From contig JAIXMQ010000067.1 in the NCBI GenBank assembly GCA_025716855.1, positions 1 to 64,000 of the forward strand: a stretch of DNA of 64,000 nt. The letters run 5' to 3'. A program made the position numbers and the translations under genes. The notes beneath the pieces were generated by a model. The model saw only the letters and a program-made list of their open reading frames with translations. It ran no database searches and was not told the DNA's origin. Positions 23,035 to 35,761 of the stretch are shown one piece after another. The stretch is from Pilaira anomala. Lineage: Eukaryota > Mucoromycota > Mucoromycetes > Mucorales > Mucoraceae. The number at the start of each line of letters is the position of its first letter. Within the stretch, counting starts at the first letter, position 1.

Positions 23035-23253
23035 AGTTTTAAAATTTAATCAATTAATGAAAAGAAAAAAAAAATCAAATTTTAACATTCAAAAAAAAAA
23101 AGTTTATTTAAATATAATATTCCCCTTTTTAATTATGTGTGATCAACCAATAGATGTCAATGTGTGTAGAGTTTGATACATCCTTTTTTGGGCAATCCGA
23201 TTGGTTTACTTGGATTTTCTGGTGGAGTAACTATGTAGATCTCCGCCCAGGTT

Positions 23254-23288
<35 letters not shown>

Positions 23289-23889
23289 ACCAAAGGCAAT
23301 CTATATAACATTTGAGTATATAGTAAAATGAGACAGTGTACATATGTATAGTACGTTATATCTATTTAATAGGTCATGTTGTAAGAGTAGTGAAGGATTA
23401 TATGTACATTGATGTAGATCTAGGATATCTTATCTTGATACTTTATATATATATGTAAAGATTACTTCGTGCTACTTTATAAGTGGTTCTGGATAATTTA
23501 TAAATCAACAATTGATAAAAAAAAAAGAGGTTACAGTTTATTCTAGAAGTAGGTGTGTGTATTTAACTTTTTTTTTTTTGCATTACCATATGTTAATCTC
23601 ATGTGTATATATATATATATATATATATAAAGAAGCAAAATGAAAGAGAGAAGGCATTGAATTCATAACAGTGTTTGATAATATTATAATATTACTTATT
23701 ACAAATACTAATAGAGAATATAATACGATGTGAGAATGTCAAAGAGATTAAAGTATTTTGAAGGTGCGACTACCCTCACATTGGCTAGTGAGCAAATGGG
23801 ATTCATATTGAATTTAAGCCAATCGATTTTCAAAGTTTATGCTGTTAGTGAAATACTTGCATTAAATGAATAGAGTTATTTGATTGGTT

Positions 23890-23896
23890 TGACTCA
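23890..23896. promoter_or_regulatory. Gcn4/CPC1-type TGACTCA site
   Basis: Perfect TGACTCA in the divergent region, 856 bp from the reductoisomerase start and 424 bp from the acetolactate synthase start. bZIP factors of the Gcn4 family bind this site during amino-acid starvation. A role here is inferred from sequence and context. Confidence 0.45.
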
Positions 23897-24112
23897 CATT
23901 ATATCCCTTTTAGCAAGAACCATTTCACATGCTACATTTCATTTTTACTTTACTTTAGAAGTTAGTAAAAGAGAATATATATACATATTCTTTCAAGTAA
24001 ATGAATTAGTTTTTTCTAACCATAAGAGACTACGTTTGGCTTCAGATGCTTTATCTTCGCGCTTAATTTTTATCCCAAACATCATTGGCTTAATACCTGT
24101 TTACTTGGACAT

Positions 24113-24119
24113 TGACTCA
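24113..24119. promoter_or_regulatory. Gcn4/CPC1-type TGACTCA site
   Basis: Second perfect TGACTCA, 201 bp upstream of the acetolactate synthase ATG, a distance usual for an upstream activating site in fungi. Same inference as for the site at 23890. Confidence 0.5.
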
Positions 24120-24319
24120 TTAGATTTAAATCGCCGCTGAGAATTGATTTGCTTACACAAGACACATAACAAGCTTTTATTTGGTCTCTAGATCTTTTTT
24201 TTTTTTTAATCGCTTATATATTTAATATCTTTTTTTTTACATAACTTATTCTTCTCCTTCTTCCTCTCTTCTTCTTACACTTTTTTTTTTCTTAATTGAA
24301 TTCTGTATAATCATAAAAA

Positions 24320-25058
24320 ATGCTTGCAACTACTTCAGCAAGAAATACAAGTAAATTATTTAACAGTGCAAGTCGACTTGGCTTGTATCGTCATCGAATT
24401 GCAGTAGGTTCTGCACTTATTCATACCACACGTAAATCTACCAATGCTGTCACATCACCGTAAGTTTTTCTTTAAACGTACAGACTAAAGAAAAAAAATC
24501 CGCCGATGTTTAAATGATTTTATTATTATTATTATTTAGTGCTATCTCTCATTCAGATCGTTCTGCAGTATCATCTACTAGCAAAACTCCTAAAATCGTT
24601 CAACCACTTATGAAATCAACTCCCGTTGAAATGGATGATTCATTTGTGGGTATGTCTGGTGGTGAAATCTTTCATGAGATGATGTTAAGACATCAAGTAA
24701 AGCATGTATTTGGATATCCCGGTGGAGCTATTCTTCCTGTATTTGATGCTATTTATGAATCAGAGTACTTTGAATTCATTCTTCCTAGACATGAACAAGG
24801 TGCTGGACACATGGCAGAAGGTTATGCCAAAGCAACGTAAGTTATTGCTTGTACGCACTTTATATTTTATATATAAGACATTTTTACTTATACTTTTGTT
24901 ATAACAGTGGTAAACCTGGTGTTGTCCTTGTGACTTCTGGTCCTGGTGCAACAAACGTTGTTACAGCAATGGCAGATGCTTTAGCAGATGGTATTCCTCT
25001 TGTTGTTTTTACTGGTCAAGTTCCTACCTCTGCTATTGGTACAGATGCATTCCAAGAA

Positions 25059-25094
<36 letters not shown>

Positions 25095-26570
25095 GAAAAA
25101 AAAATAGAATTCTAATTTTTATTTTTTATAGCTGATGTTGTCGGTATCTCTCGTGGATGTACAAAATGGAATGTAATGGTTAAAGATGTAGCCGAACTTC
25201 CTCGTCGTATTAATGAAGCATTTACGATTGCAACCAGTGGTCGCCCTGGCCCTGTTTTAGTTGATCTTCCTAAGGACGTTACAGCCGCTGTTCTCAAGAG
25301 ATCTATTCCTATCAATGCCATGATTCCTGCTCGTCCTTCCGCTATTCCCAATACTGCCATCAGTGCATTCACCGAAGAAGCACGTTCCAAGCCTCACCCT
25401 GTCGTATTACGTGCAGCCAATTTGATCAATAATGCAAAGAGACCTGTCATCTATGCTGGTCATGGTGTTGTGGGTCATCCTGATGGACCCAAGTTTTTGG
25501 CACAACTTGCAAATAATGGTAATATTCCTGTTACAACCACACTTCATGGTCTTGGATCCTACGATGAATTAGATCCTAAATCACTTCATATGTTGGGTAT
25601 GCATGGTTCTTGTTATGCAAATTTAGCTATGCAAAATGCTGATGTGATTATTGCACTTGGCGCTCGTTTTGATGATCGTGTGACAGGTAATGTTGCAGAA
25701 TTCGCACCTGAAGCATTCAAGGCAGCCAAGGAAAACCGAGGCGGTATTCTTCATTTTGAGATTATGCCCAAGAATATTAACAAGGTTGTGGATGCAACTG
25801 AAGCAATTGAAGGCGATGTAACTGAAAATCTCAAGAAACTTGTTCCTTTCATCAAGAGTTCTCCTCGTAAAGAATGGTTCGATTCTATTAAATCATGGAA
25901 AGAAAAGTATCCATTCTATTATGAAAAGACTACAAAGGATGAAGGAATTTTAAAGCCTCAACAATTGATTGAAGAATTAGATCGTCAAACAAGAGATAAG
26001 AAAGATAAAGTGATCATTACAACTGGTGTAGGCCAACATCAAATGTGGGCTGCACAAATGTTTAGATGGACTGAACCTCGTCAATTCATTACTTCAGGTG
26101 GTCTTGGTACAATGGGTTACGGTCTTCCTGCAGCTATTGGTGCTAAGGTAGCTAAACCTGATCATATTGTGGTTGATATTGATGGTGACGCTTCGTTCTC
26201 GATGACGGCTATGGAACTTGCTACTGCAGCAGAATTCAATATTGGTGTTAAAGTCTTGTTGTTAAATAACTCTTTCCAAGGTATGGTGAAACAATGGCAA
26301 GATTTGTTTTATAAGGAACGTTATTCTGGTACTACTATGAAGAATCCTGATTTTGTTAAACTTGCTGAAGCAATGGGTGTCAAGGGTATTCGTGTTACTA
26401 AAGCATCTGAAGTTGAAGCTAAAATGAAGGAGTTCTTGGAACATGATGGTCCTGTTGTTATGGACGCTGTTGTCTGTAAAAAGGAAGTCCTTTATCCTAT
26501 GGTTCCTGGTGGAAAGCCTTTGGATGATTTTATGGTTCATCCTCATATTGCTGCACGTAACAAAGAGTAA
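24320..26570 (+). CDS. ilvB/ILV2: acetolactate synthase catalytic subunit, mitochondrial
   Basis: Four exons (24320-24459, 24540-24836, 24908-25059, 25132-26570). A presequence-like N-terminus ([20 protein letters not shown]) precedes the thiamine diphosphate enzyme. Its features are [14 protein letters not shown], the catalytic Glu in [34 protein letters not shown], the FAD/middle domain with [13 protein letters not shown], and the ThDP/Mg motif [17 protein letters not shown]...[12 protein letters not shown]. It condenses two pyruvates (or pyruvate and 2-oxobutyrate), the first step to valine, leucine and isoleucine. No regulatory-subunit (Ilv6) gene is seen nearby. Intron 3 contains a run of about 30 A. 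Confidence 0.96.
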
Positions 26571-26857
26571 AAAAAAAATTATATGTCATTTTATATCCAA
26601 AAAAAAAAAAAAAAAAAAAAAAACTACCTTTCCTTTCTTTTTTGCTATATGCCTTTTTTTCAATTACACACACACACACACACATTTATAATTATACTTT
26701 TTCTCTTCCCCCTAGCATTTTTTTTCTTTTTTTTGCATCATTCAACTTGTAACTACTTATTAAATAAAAAAAAACACACAAACAAAACGAACTGATATAA
26801 AACAAAATCTATTATTTATTTCTTTTTTTTTTTTTAACTATACACAAAAAAGGACCT

Positions 26858-27510
26858 TTATTTACTGTTGTTTACTTTCCAAGCATCTAACCATTGCTTC
26901 ACACGATCAGCATTACTTTCCATATCATCAATTGTATTACTTGGAAGCTCTACTACGATTTCTGGGGCGTAAGATTCATGAGCAGTTTCTAAAACAACTT
27001 GCATGATTTCACATTCCATGTTTTCATCAATTTTACGTTTATTGTATCCTCTATTTTTGAACATCCCAGTTAATTACTTCACTAAAAAGAAAAAAAAACT
27101 TTTTCGTCTTACCTCTTGGACATACGATCATATAAATTGGATGTATCTGTACGAAGTACAAGTACAAGATCAAACCATCTCTCAGGGAAAATCTCACAGG
27201 TATGAAAATCCACTACTTTACCTCCATCTTTCAAAATTTCTTCTAATTCGTCAAGAAGCTATGATATATATCATTTTAGTATTCTGTCCCATTATTACAA
27301 TAGAAAAAAAAAATGTTTACTTACTTTATCTTCGTCTAAAACATGAGTATCAAATTCTTCAAGGTAACCTTCATGAAGTTGCTTTTGTTTTACAAGTTCA
27401 CCCACATTGACATGATCTAAACCTGTCACTTCGGCAATCATTTCACTTGTGGTGGTTTTACCGGTACCGGGTGTACCAGTAACTAAGATATTGGGTAATG
27501 AACGAGACAT
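26858..27510 (-). CDS. fap7: adenylate kinase isoenzyme 6 / ribosome biogenesis factor Fap7
   Basis: Three exons (27510-27325, 27258-27113, 27050-26858) give 174 residues, the usual family length. The P-loop is GTPGTGKTTTSEMIAE; HVNVGELVK follows; a broken Walker B and DFHTCEIFPERWFDLV with VLRTDTSNLYDRMSKRGY form the lid region, and the C-terminus ends ...VKQWLDAWKVNNSK. Fap7/hCINAP is an NMP kinase-fold ATPase acting with uS11 in the last steps of 40S maturation. It is divergent from thiamine pyrophosphokinase (527 bp between starts) and convergent with acetolactate synthase. Confidence 0.93.
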
Positions 27511-28037
27511 GGTGTTTAAAAAGATGGTATATGAAAGAAAAAAAGAAAAAATTTGATTATAAAAGGTCACAGAAGAACACACTCTCTAAAATTCGGAGTT
27601 GCCTTCCTCAGATTTCTTTTGTTTACTGTGTCGAGGTCCCCCTTTTTGTATTATGCAAACTAAGTTGTTCGTTAGGAAAGTGAGATTTTTAGGTCATATG
27701 TTCATTAATTGACAACTGTTTCATGTTGAAAGTGTTTTACGTTCTTCAATTTTATAACTTCCTTCGTTATTATTACATTCTTGCTTATTACTCGTTTTTT
27801 TTTTTTTTTTTTTAAAAAAAAAAATAGATATCCACGCATACGCGCACGTACATTGTAAATTCTGAAAAAGTACACTGATAAATTTCATAATAATATGAAG
27901 TTTAAATCAATTGTATAAGCTGCTTCTTGTGAAGTGAGAAAAAAAATTAGAGCACTCATAAAGTTTTGAGTAAATGACAAAACAAACCTTTCTTTTTATA
28001 GTTCCGAAAAAAAAAATTGTGTCTTTTCTCTTTTTCA

Positions 28038-29164
28038 ATGTTGAAAAAAAACCTAATCAATCTCATTACACATTGGTCTCCTGCTAACATTTTAGCAAAA
28101 GAAGGAAAACCGAAAAAGTTTTGTTTAATTGTACTTAACCAGCCAATTACACAAATTGAATATTTCAATCGGTTATGGGATAATGGTAAAAAAAAAAGTT
28201 TAGTCTTTTTTCAAATAACTTTCGACATTAACCCAAAAAAAAAAAAGCTTCTTTTAAATTTGTGGCCGATGGTGGTTCGAATAGAATTTACGATGCGTTC
28301 AAACATGACCAAACTATTTTAGCTCGGTAAAATATCAACAAAATATATACAGAATAGAAGTGACCTGACGTGTATTGTTTTAGGTATATTCCAGACGAAA
28401 TAAGAGGTGATTTAGATTCTATTCGACCTGAAGTTCGATCGTATTATGAATCGAAGCGAGTTACAATCACTAAAGTGAGCGAACAAGATACAACTGATTT
28501 TATGAAATGTATATCTTTATTGAAAGAAAAAGAAGAGAAATTAGGACAAATTGTATGTGAGTTAAATACTTTTTGTTGGAAAGTCATTTTAACTTGTTTT
28601 TCCCCCAAAGTATGATATTGTAGCAACGCCAGCATTGGGTGGTAGATTCGATCAAACAATAGCAAATATTAATATGTTGTATTTGTTAAAAGATCAAGTT
28701 GAAAGAAAATTCATATTGGTTAGTGATGAGAATCTAACCATGTTGTTAGATAAGGTAAAAAAAAAAACATTCATGTAAAAAGAAAAAAAAAATGTAAATT
28801 AAATATTTGCTTTTTTTAAGGGTGCACATCATATCCATTGTCAGCCAAAATTAGAAGGTAAAATAAGATATAGTTTTCATCGCATTATAACAATCAGTAC
28901 TAAATAATCGAAAAGGTCCAACTTGTGGTATCATGCCAATTGGATCACCCGCTACACTCACTACAAAGGGATTAAAATGGGATATGGGTAACTGATAAAT
29001 TACTGCAACTTTTTTTTTAAAAGTATTGAACCAACTTTGTTTTAGATGAATTAAAATGTGAATTCGGTGGTATGGTCAGTACCTCCAATGCAATTGATAA
29101 TGATATCATTGAAATTGTGACAGATTCCCCGGTTGTATGGACGATTGAGATCAATCTTTCGTAA
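28038..29164 (+). CDS. thiamine pyrophosphokinase
   Basis: Multi-exon gene. The product starts MLKKNLINLITHWSPANIL and shows the family's ordered motifs: a nucleotide-binding FKFVADGGSNRIYDA, PDEIRGDLDSIRPEVRSYY, DTTDFMKCI (acidic catalytic cluster) and ALGGRFDQTIANINMLY. The C-terminal thiamine-binding domain has GIMPIGSPATLTTKGLKWDM and GGMVSTSNAI. It transfers pyrophosphate from ATP to thiamine to make thiamine diphosphate in the cytosol. Acetolactate synthase, less than 2 kb away, needs this cofactor, but adjacency may be chance. Introns are short, with GTAAAA-type donors. Confidence 0.92.
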
Positions 29165-29308
29165 TAAAAAAGACAATTGTTTCTTGAAACTCAGTGAAAT
29201 AAAGCGGGGTTTTGCCCATTTTAAATAGAAAACGGTCCCTATTTTTTATTCCCTTTTCCCAGATTTGAATATATAATTCTGAAAATTGGCCTTTTTCTTT
29301 TTTCTTTT

Positions 29309-29350
<42 letters not shown>

Positions 29351-29393
29351 TTTTTTTTTACCTTTTAACTATATCTAGAGCAAATCAAAAAAG

Positions 29394-31607
29394 ATGAATG
29401 GCCTAAACTCACCACATTTACATCCACCTAACAATAACACTACATGTTTATTAACACCTGAAATACAACTGTTTGAGCCTCAAGCGGAAGATATCTTAAC
29501 AGATGAAGATTTACTTGATCTTTTCCGTATTGTTAAACAGGTGTTGCGTAAAAACCCAGATTCTGAAAAGTTAGCCAAATTATTATTTTGTATGTCTTAC
29601 GCATTGGGTGATCATATCAAGTTTAGTAAACCATGTCATGACGATCGTATTATATTTCGAGATAGTAGTATAGGTGTACATGCTGTCCGATTACCCAATA
29701 CCAGTTCCTGTTGTAACAACAGTAATAGTTCAATAACTTTTCATCAGCAACCATTTAGGGGATCTCCAATCTTTAGTCATTCTCCCAGCGACCTATTAAG
29801 ATCCACAGAAAAAGATTCTGTCCAAAAATGGATCGATTCATCTTCTGTAGCATCACATGCGTCGCCTTCACCTATATCACCTTTAACCCGACTTCCATCG
29901 GTTTCTTACTTGACTAATAATAACAATCATAGTCAAACACAACAACAACAACAAAATCAGCAACAACAGCAACACCAACAGCAAAATCAGCAACAACAAC
30001 AACAGCAGCAGCAACACAACCATCAACAGCAACAACAACAACCGATCACGACATCTCTGTCTGAGTTATCAAATGAAAATACAACAACAGATACTTATTC
30101 TGTGCGTCCTTATACAAACTTTCGGCCACTGTATACCGTTACTTCATCATCACCATCAGCGATGAATAACAACGGTTCAACCACCGTGGTATCCCCTTTA
30201 ATTCATAACAATTCTATACCCTCACCTACATCAAGTGTTTTAAATGTACATCAACAACTTGCGGACGCTGTGGCGTTATTTAATAAAGATTCCTCGGATT
30301 CCGCTGCACCTGCAAACACAGTGGGAAGTACAACATCTATCAATAGTATACAGCAAGTGAATAATTCTACAGAGGTACTAATGGAACCACAGCAACGTGG
30401 TTTCTATTACCAAGATGGCCGTATCGCACGTGAGCCGGTCTTACTTCAACGTTATGCGGAACAAGGTATATTGACTCAAGCTTCATTGATGCGTAAACGA
30501 AAAAGGCATTCTGCAGATGCGAATTCACCTTTTGAATTATCGACTTTACCTTTACCAACAAAGAAACCAAAGATTCCACATCGACATGGTGAATTTGAAC
30601 AAAGACGTAAGTTCTGATATATTTTAAATCCTTTAATAATGTATAATAATTTTTTTTTTTTTTTTTTAGGTGATGATATTATTAGTCGCATGAGAGCTAT
30701 TACTATGGCAGATCTGGAACAAAAGGCACAACGATTACCAAATCAATTTACATTAGCTATTGATCAATCTGTAACTACAGCGGAAGGAGCATTATCAAAC
30801 TCAGTAGAAGGTAGACAATTGAGTCAGGAACAATTAGTAGAGTTTTTAGAACCAGCATTACGTATCCTTACAAACCATTCAAACATGAAACCTCATTTGG
30901 ATAATGGTATGAATCAAAATGGTATTTACTACAACTCGGATTACTTTCGATTGTATTTGGCTTTTGAGCAGTTTCAGCGTACATTTGCAATTTTATTTCC
31001 TAATGAAGTAGTCAAGGTTCCAGATACAGTAGAAGACGGATTAGCTCATTTGAGTAGCACAAAATCTCCCACCGCTATCGCCGCGGCTGAGAGGGATAAA
31101 GACCGAGAAAGAAATGCGAATATGAAAGCATATCGAGTTTGGATTGAACCTTTATTAACCGAAACGAATTGGGCAGCGTTTAGAAGAAATATTGTGGTGG
31201 GTGAACGTATTATGCAGCTTACAAAGTGTGTAGGTCAAGGCGTTCTTTTGATGACAAAAGAATTAAGTGGATCCAAATTACACTTGACATTTACTAATAG
31301 TGAATGGGATGAATTTATCAATGGATTGATATATGGAAGATGGGATAGTACGATTGATTGGGAAGAAGGTCATAAAAGACAATTAGAACAGAAGAATAAT
31401 CGATCTTTATTAGTTTCTGAATTACAACTAAAGTTTGCTACACATTATTGGTTTCATCCTGAGGGATTAATGGTGTCGTCCAAGGAACGGAGATTAGCTA
31501 TTCATGCTTCTACTGTGGCTTCAAATAAGAATATACACAACAATAATTCTATGCTTTCTCATCGAAATTCAATGGACCCTTCTTTATTACTTTATCATCA
31601 TTCGTAA
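29394..31607 (+). CDS. glutamine/asparagine-rich fungal protein, unknown function
   Basis: Two exons (29394-30606, 30670-31607) give 716 residues. The N-terminal 90 residues are ordered (TDEDLLDLFRIVKQVLRKNPDSEKLAKLLFCMSYALGDHI). A low-complexity centre follows, with a Gln-rich stretch encoded by 29938-30043 and Ser/Thr/Asn clusters. A basic patch (RKRKRH, KKPK) looks like a nuclear localisation signal. The C-terminal 310 residues are again ordered and helical (DDIISRMRAITMADLEQKAQ..., ...ILFPNEVVKVPDTVEDGLAH...). The Q-rich centre, basic patch and flanking folded parts suggest a nuclear regulator, but I recognise no DNA-binding domain and give no name. Confidence 0.75.
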
Positions 31608-31711
31608 TGGTACACAGCTTATTATTATTATTATATTTTTACATAACTATTTATTTATTTTTTTATGCACATATTCTTTTTTTTTTCTTTTTTTCTTTTT
31701 TTTTTTTCTTT

Positions 31712-31745
<34 letters not shown>

Positions 31746-32591
31746 CTTCTCTCTTTCTCTCTCTTTCTTCACTTTTTTTTTATATACATGTACAAAACAA
31801 ATCGAAACCCACCAATGACTTGAACAACATTATAGTTCACATACCTAAAAAAAAATTACCTTTTATAAAATAATTTTCTTGTGCAATATTACCTTATTTT
31901 CGGGAAACTTTAATTGTTTCCAACACACGAAATTAGTTCGATACTCGATAAAATGCTTGACATAATAAACATAAAGCTTTTGTTCAAATGATTACTTTTC
32001 TCAAATTTATTTAGAAAAAAAGGGGTCCTTATATCTATGTGGAGTGAGCACTTTTTTTTTAAAAAAAAAGCTTTGACCAACACGAATATTCTATTATCTC
32101 GATGATAGACCCAGTTTTTTTTTTTTTTTTAAAAAAAAAAAAAGGGAAAAGTTAAACTAACTATTACTCCTCAGCATCCGTGAATTGGTTCAGCTGATTG
32201 TGGCTATACATTACATGCGTTTGTTTTCATGGGGTCAGTATCTTAATGTTACATCGAATCGCTTTAAAACCAGAAACTAAAAATAGTGAAAAAAAAAAAA
32301 AGCTTGTTCTCCTCTATGGATTTCTCGTGTGACAAAATAGATGCCTTTTTACCCCAATTATTTCCCTCTTTTTGTGTTATTTATTTTTTTCTGAAAAACG
32401 CTATTCAGTTTAGCTCACAAGAGGAAAACTTTAAACATTTCTATCACCTTAAAAAGCCTTCTATTCCTATTACATTTTCTATGAAAATTTTGTTTAATCG
32501 GCGGATCAGTTAGATATAGAATTCAATGACGGTAAGACCAATAGAATTACAGTTCCGAATTTCTCACCATGAAAAAAAAAAAGTATCATAT

Positions 32592-32634
<43 letters not shown>

Positions 32635-34179
32635 AGTATAATACCCACGACATGATTTTTTTATTATGCTGCAATGGCATCGTAGTGCGGAGCTCTTTTT
32701 AGTTTTTATTTGTGTCCTGATAAAAAAAAAGATCAGCATTTCATAACTTATTTGACAGCTCTATATCTTTAATACACTTTATATGATATAAATCAAATAG
32801 ACGGTAGAATAGATCACAAATAAAAAACAGTAGGTATAATTGTGTCACCATTGATTATCTACTTACTGCTTTTGGTTTGTGTTACCCACTTGATATAACC
32901 GCGTGAAAAAAAAAAGGTTAATTTTCATCGAAAAACAAACAAAACGAAAAATAAAAGGGACACAATTAACACCCCCACGCTCTTATAGTTAACCTTAAGC
33001 TAAAAATTTACTAAAGTGAAGAAATAAGGAACAGAAAAAAGGATATGTTTTTTTCATGTTTTTTTTTCTCTCTCCACTGTTTCAAAATTCTATTTCCAGA
33101 AGAGAAGGAGCGTCATTTATTTAGCTCGAATATTGTAAAAAACAAAATCAAATAAATTATAACCAGTAATCGATTATGTTCTTTTTCTTCAACTTTTTAC
33201 CATTGACTTGGTAAAATGATGTTCAAAAAAAAAAGAAGGTTTTGTAGTACATTAATTCTTTACAGCGCACTAATAATCAACTGTATTCAATGGATGAATA
33301 AATAACAGAGATAACAGAACTTTTTTTTTAACGATCGTCTGTAATATTCGACATTTATCATTGTTACGCAAGACTAAAAAAAAAAAAGAGATCCCTTTTT
33401 TCCTCAGCCATGAGATTAATTGGCAAATTTATTAAATACACGCTCCACAAAGTGAAAAAGTAATTGTGGTAACATAACTTGTATATTACATCATTCACCA
33501 TGGGTTTATTTATAGCTCAGTATATTACTTCATGGACTCGAATAATCCATGCCCTCATTGTTTAATAAACATCTTGTAATTCGATTTTTAATCTAGTTTT
33601 TCAAATTAGCTTCAACTACCAATAGACGATTTAAGTTCCAGCGGCTTGGTTTATGCAATTAAAACACTGGCAAGTATGTATTTTATGCTGGAGAGATTAT
33701 TATACTTTACGACCTATAGAATATTCTTGCAATTTAACCAAGAACCCTATTAAATATTCATATTTGTTCACTATTGTAGTTCATAGCCCTCCTATAACTA
33801 AGAAAGAAGATGCTCATTTTTGCCTCTTTTTTTTTTGTTATTGCCACAGAAAAGACATCTATTCTTGGACAATGGTTGCAGTGAGCTGAAAAAAAAAAGA
33901 ATTCGGGTCCTTTGCCGTTAATTCAATTATGCTGGATTGTAGTCAAACTGAAATCAGTGCATTCAAGGAAAACTTTCGAGTGTGAAGTGTGTATCTCACT
34001 ATACCATTAACAACAAATGAGCATGAGAAGGACACATCAAAGCCAGTATATTAAGAATCTTAAGCGAGTAAAGCCTGTCTCTTATTTAGCAAGCGAAATA
34101 ATAATCAGCAGCAAAATCATTATTACCTATTATGCTTTTCTATATATTACCTTCTTTGAAAAAGCCAAACAAATTTATA
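31608..34179. other. gene-poor tract, nothing recognised
   Basis: After a T-rich 3' region (31678-31742) this stretch is AT-rich with many homopolymers and no reading frame that I can support. Short frames at 33653 and 34017 have no recognisable product and lack good splice partners. It leads into the foldback element at 34180. Confidence 0.6.
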
Positions 34180-34327
34180 CAGTGCTTCCACCCTCACTTG
34201 GTCAATTTTTTTTTTTGAATTCATGATATTCTTCAAAAAGTTTCAATTTTAAAGATGGTGTCCCGCGGTGGCTCTCATCATTATCATTATCGCTAGTGGT
34301 AAATTGTTTGAGTTAAATTGTATACAT

Positions 34328-34534
34328 TTATGAAACTAAACTATGTCTTTCATTTAGCGAAATACAAGTATTTAGTGAAGAAAAGTCATATCCTGTTGGC
34401 AAGTCATTTGAAGACATGTTTATCCCTTCTGAATAATTTAAAAGCACAAACACACACTCAGTATAACTTGGACAATAATTTTCTCCTCCTGAAAGCAAGA
34501 TGATCCTCTCTTGATTTCCCAGGTATGGGATCAT
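34328..34534 (-). CDS. 68-residue frame inside the left inverted repeat
   Basis: Starts MIPYLGNQERIILLSGGENY and ends ...CISLNERHSLVS. The same 68 residues are encoded without change in the right arm, in mirror orientation. In this arm a TGA stands just upstream where the right arm has TGT, so the left frame cannot start as early. Function is unknown; it may be a fragment of a captured host gene. Confidence 0.3.
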   Translation of the reverse strand: MIPYLGNQERIILLSGGENYCPSYTECVFVLLNYSEGINMSSNDLPTGYDFSSLNTCISLNERHSLVS

Positions 34535-34602
34535 TTTAAGAGTTAAAGAATATAAATTTTCTATTTTTAGTCTTCAGTTTTCTTGCGACTGTGATTACAC
34601 TC

Positions 34603-34691
34603 GATTCCACTCCACTCAATTCCACTCCAATTCCACTCGATTCCACTCCAATTCCACTTCAATTCCACTCGATTCCACTCAATTCAACTCC
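34603..34691. repeat. short tandem repeats at the inner end of the left arm
   Basis: Degenerate 11-16-bp units of the type ATTCCACTC(G/C/A) form the inner boundary of the inverted repeat. The mirror block GTGGAATTG lies at about 35677-35770. Confidence 0.8.
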
Positions 34692-35026
34692 TACTGATCA
34701 GTGCAAAGTTTAACTTTGATTATGTCAACAACACCGGACGGCGTTGAATAAGCAGATACCAACACATCCGCTCCATATATGTCATTGTTGAATTAAACAA
34801 ATGGTTATCATAAGTTTTATTTTATAGTAATGAGAATATAAAGTGTACAAATATATGTGTGCATGTACACTAAAAGCGATATGTATGTACATGATAATGA
34901 TGGTGGTGTATAACGAATAACTCAGGAGAATATCTTGGACAATCTTTCTTTTACCACTTGATTTGCAGAAGTTAATGAAGAGTCATTGTTTTAGCAATTG
35001 ATTGAAAATGTTTGTCCAGATCCTTG

Positions 35027-35353
35027 TTACCATATGCTGATACGTTCATTTTTACTAAAGAGTTTTAATATTTCTTTTACAGCAGTAGCTGCAAGTTCCC
35101 CTCCATTATCTTGATATTTTTCCAGTGATTTCTTTTCAATAAAAGAGTCGACATTATTTTTAATTGAATCATGGACATTTGATGCAATTTTTTGAAATAT
35201 CAGAGGGCCACGCTTAGCTTGTGAATCCATTGTTTGTGCCGAGTCATAGTCATAAAGAGTCCAAATAGTATAAGGTTGATAGAGATGGCCGAGTGTGAAT
35301 GTCGAGCTAGATTTACAAGTAAAACTTTTTTGACTTGACTTGTTTGCATTGAT
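35027..35353 (-). CDS. reading frame in the centre of the foldback element
   Basis: Stop-free for 109 codons, with the first ATG at 35230 (MDSQAKRGPLIFQKIASN...). The upstream open part (YQPYTIWTLYDYDSAQT) also looks coding, suggesting an exon of a longer or captured gene. The C-terminus is charged and helical (AATAVKEILKLFSKNERISIW). No transposase motif or known family is seen. Confidence 0.35.
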   Translation of the reverse strand: MNANKSSQKSFTCKSSSTFTLGHLYQPYTIWTLYDYDSAQTMDSQAKRGPLIFQKIASNVHDSIKNNVDSFIEKKSLEKYQDNGGELAATAVKEILKLFSKNERISIW

Positions 35354-35761
35354 TTAGAGTGTCATGAGGGTATAGTTGAGAGCAACCCTTATCATTGAGT
35401 AGCTTCAATTCTCTGCCGCTTCTATGGATTTTTCATGGAGGAATATTTTGTTGTATGAGGCTAAAAGTTAAATTTCAGAAAAAAAAATGAATATGCATTC
35501 AAGAGTCCTACTGTTTTGAATTATAACTGTAATTTGTAAAGTATAATGATAATTTTTATGTCTGTTGAGCTGCGCTTATGTTTTGAAAGTTCCTGTGCAA
35601 TTGGGTTCGACACAAGGAAAAGGCATTTTGTGCACAATCCCTTTATCCAAGCTCTGTTTGAAAAAGACAAAGGTTGGGTGGAATTGAATGGAATCGAGTG
35701 GAATTGAAGTGGAATTGAAGTGGAATTGGAGTGAAATCATGTGGAATTGGAGTGGAATTGA

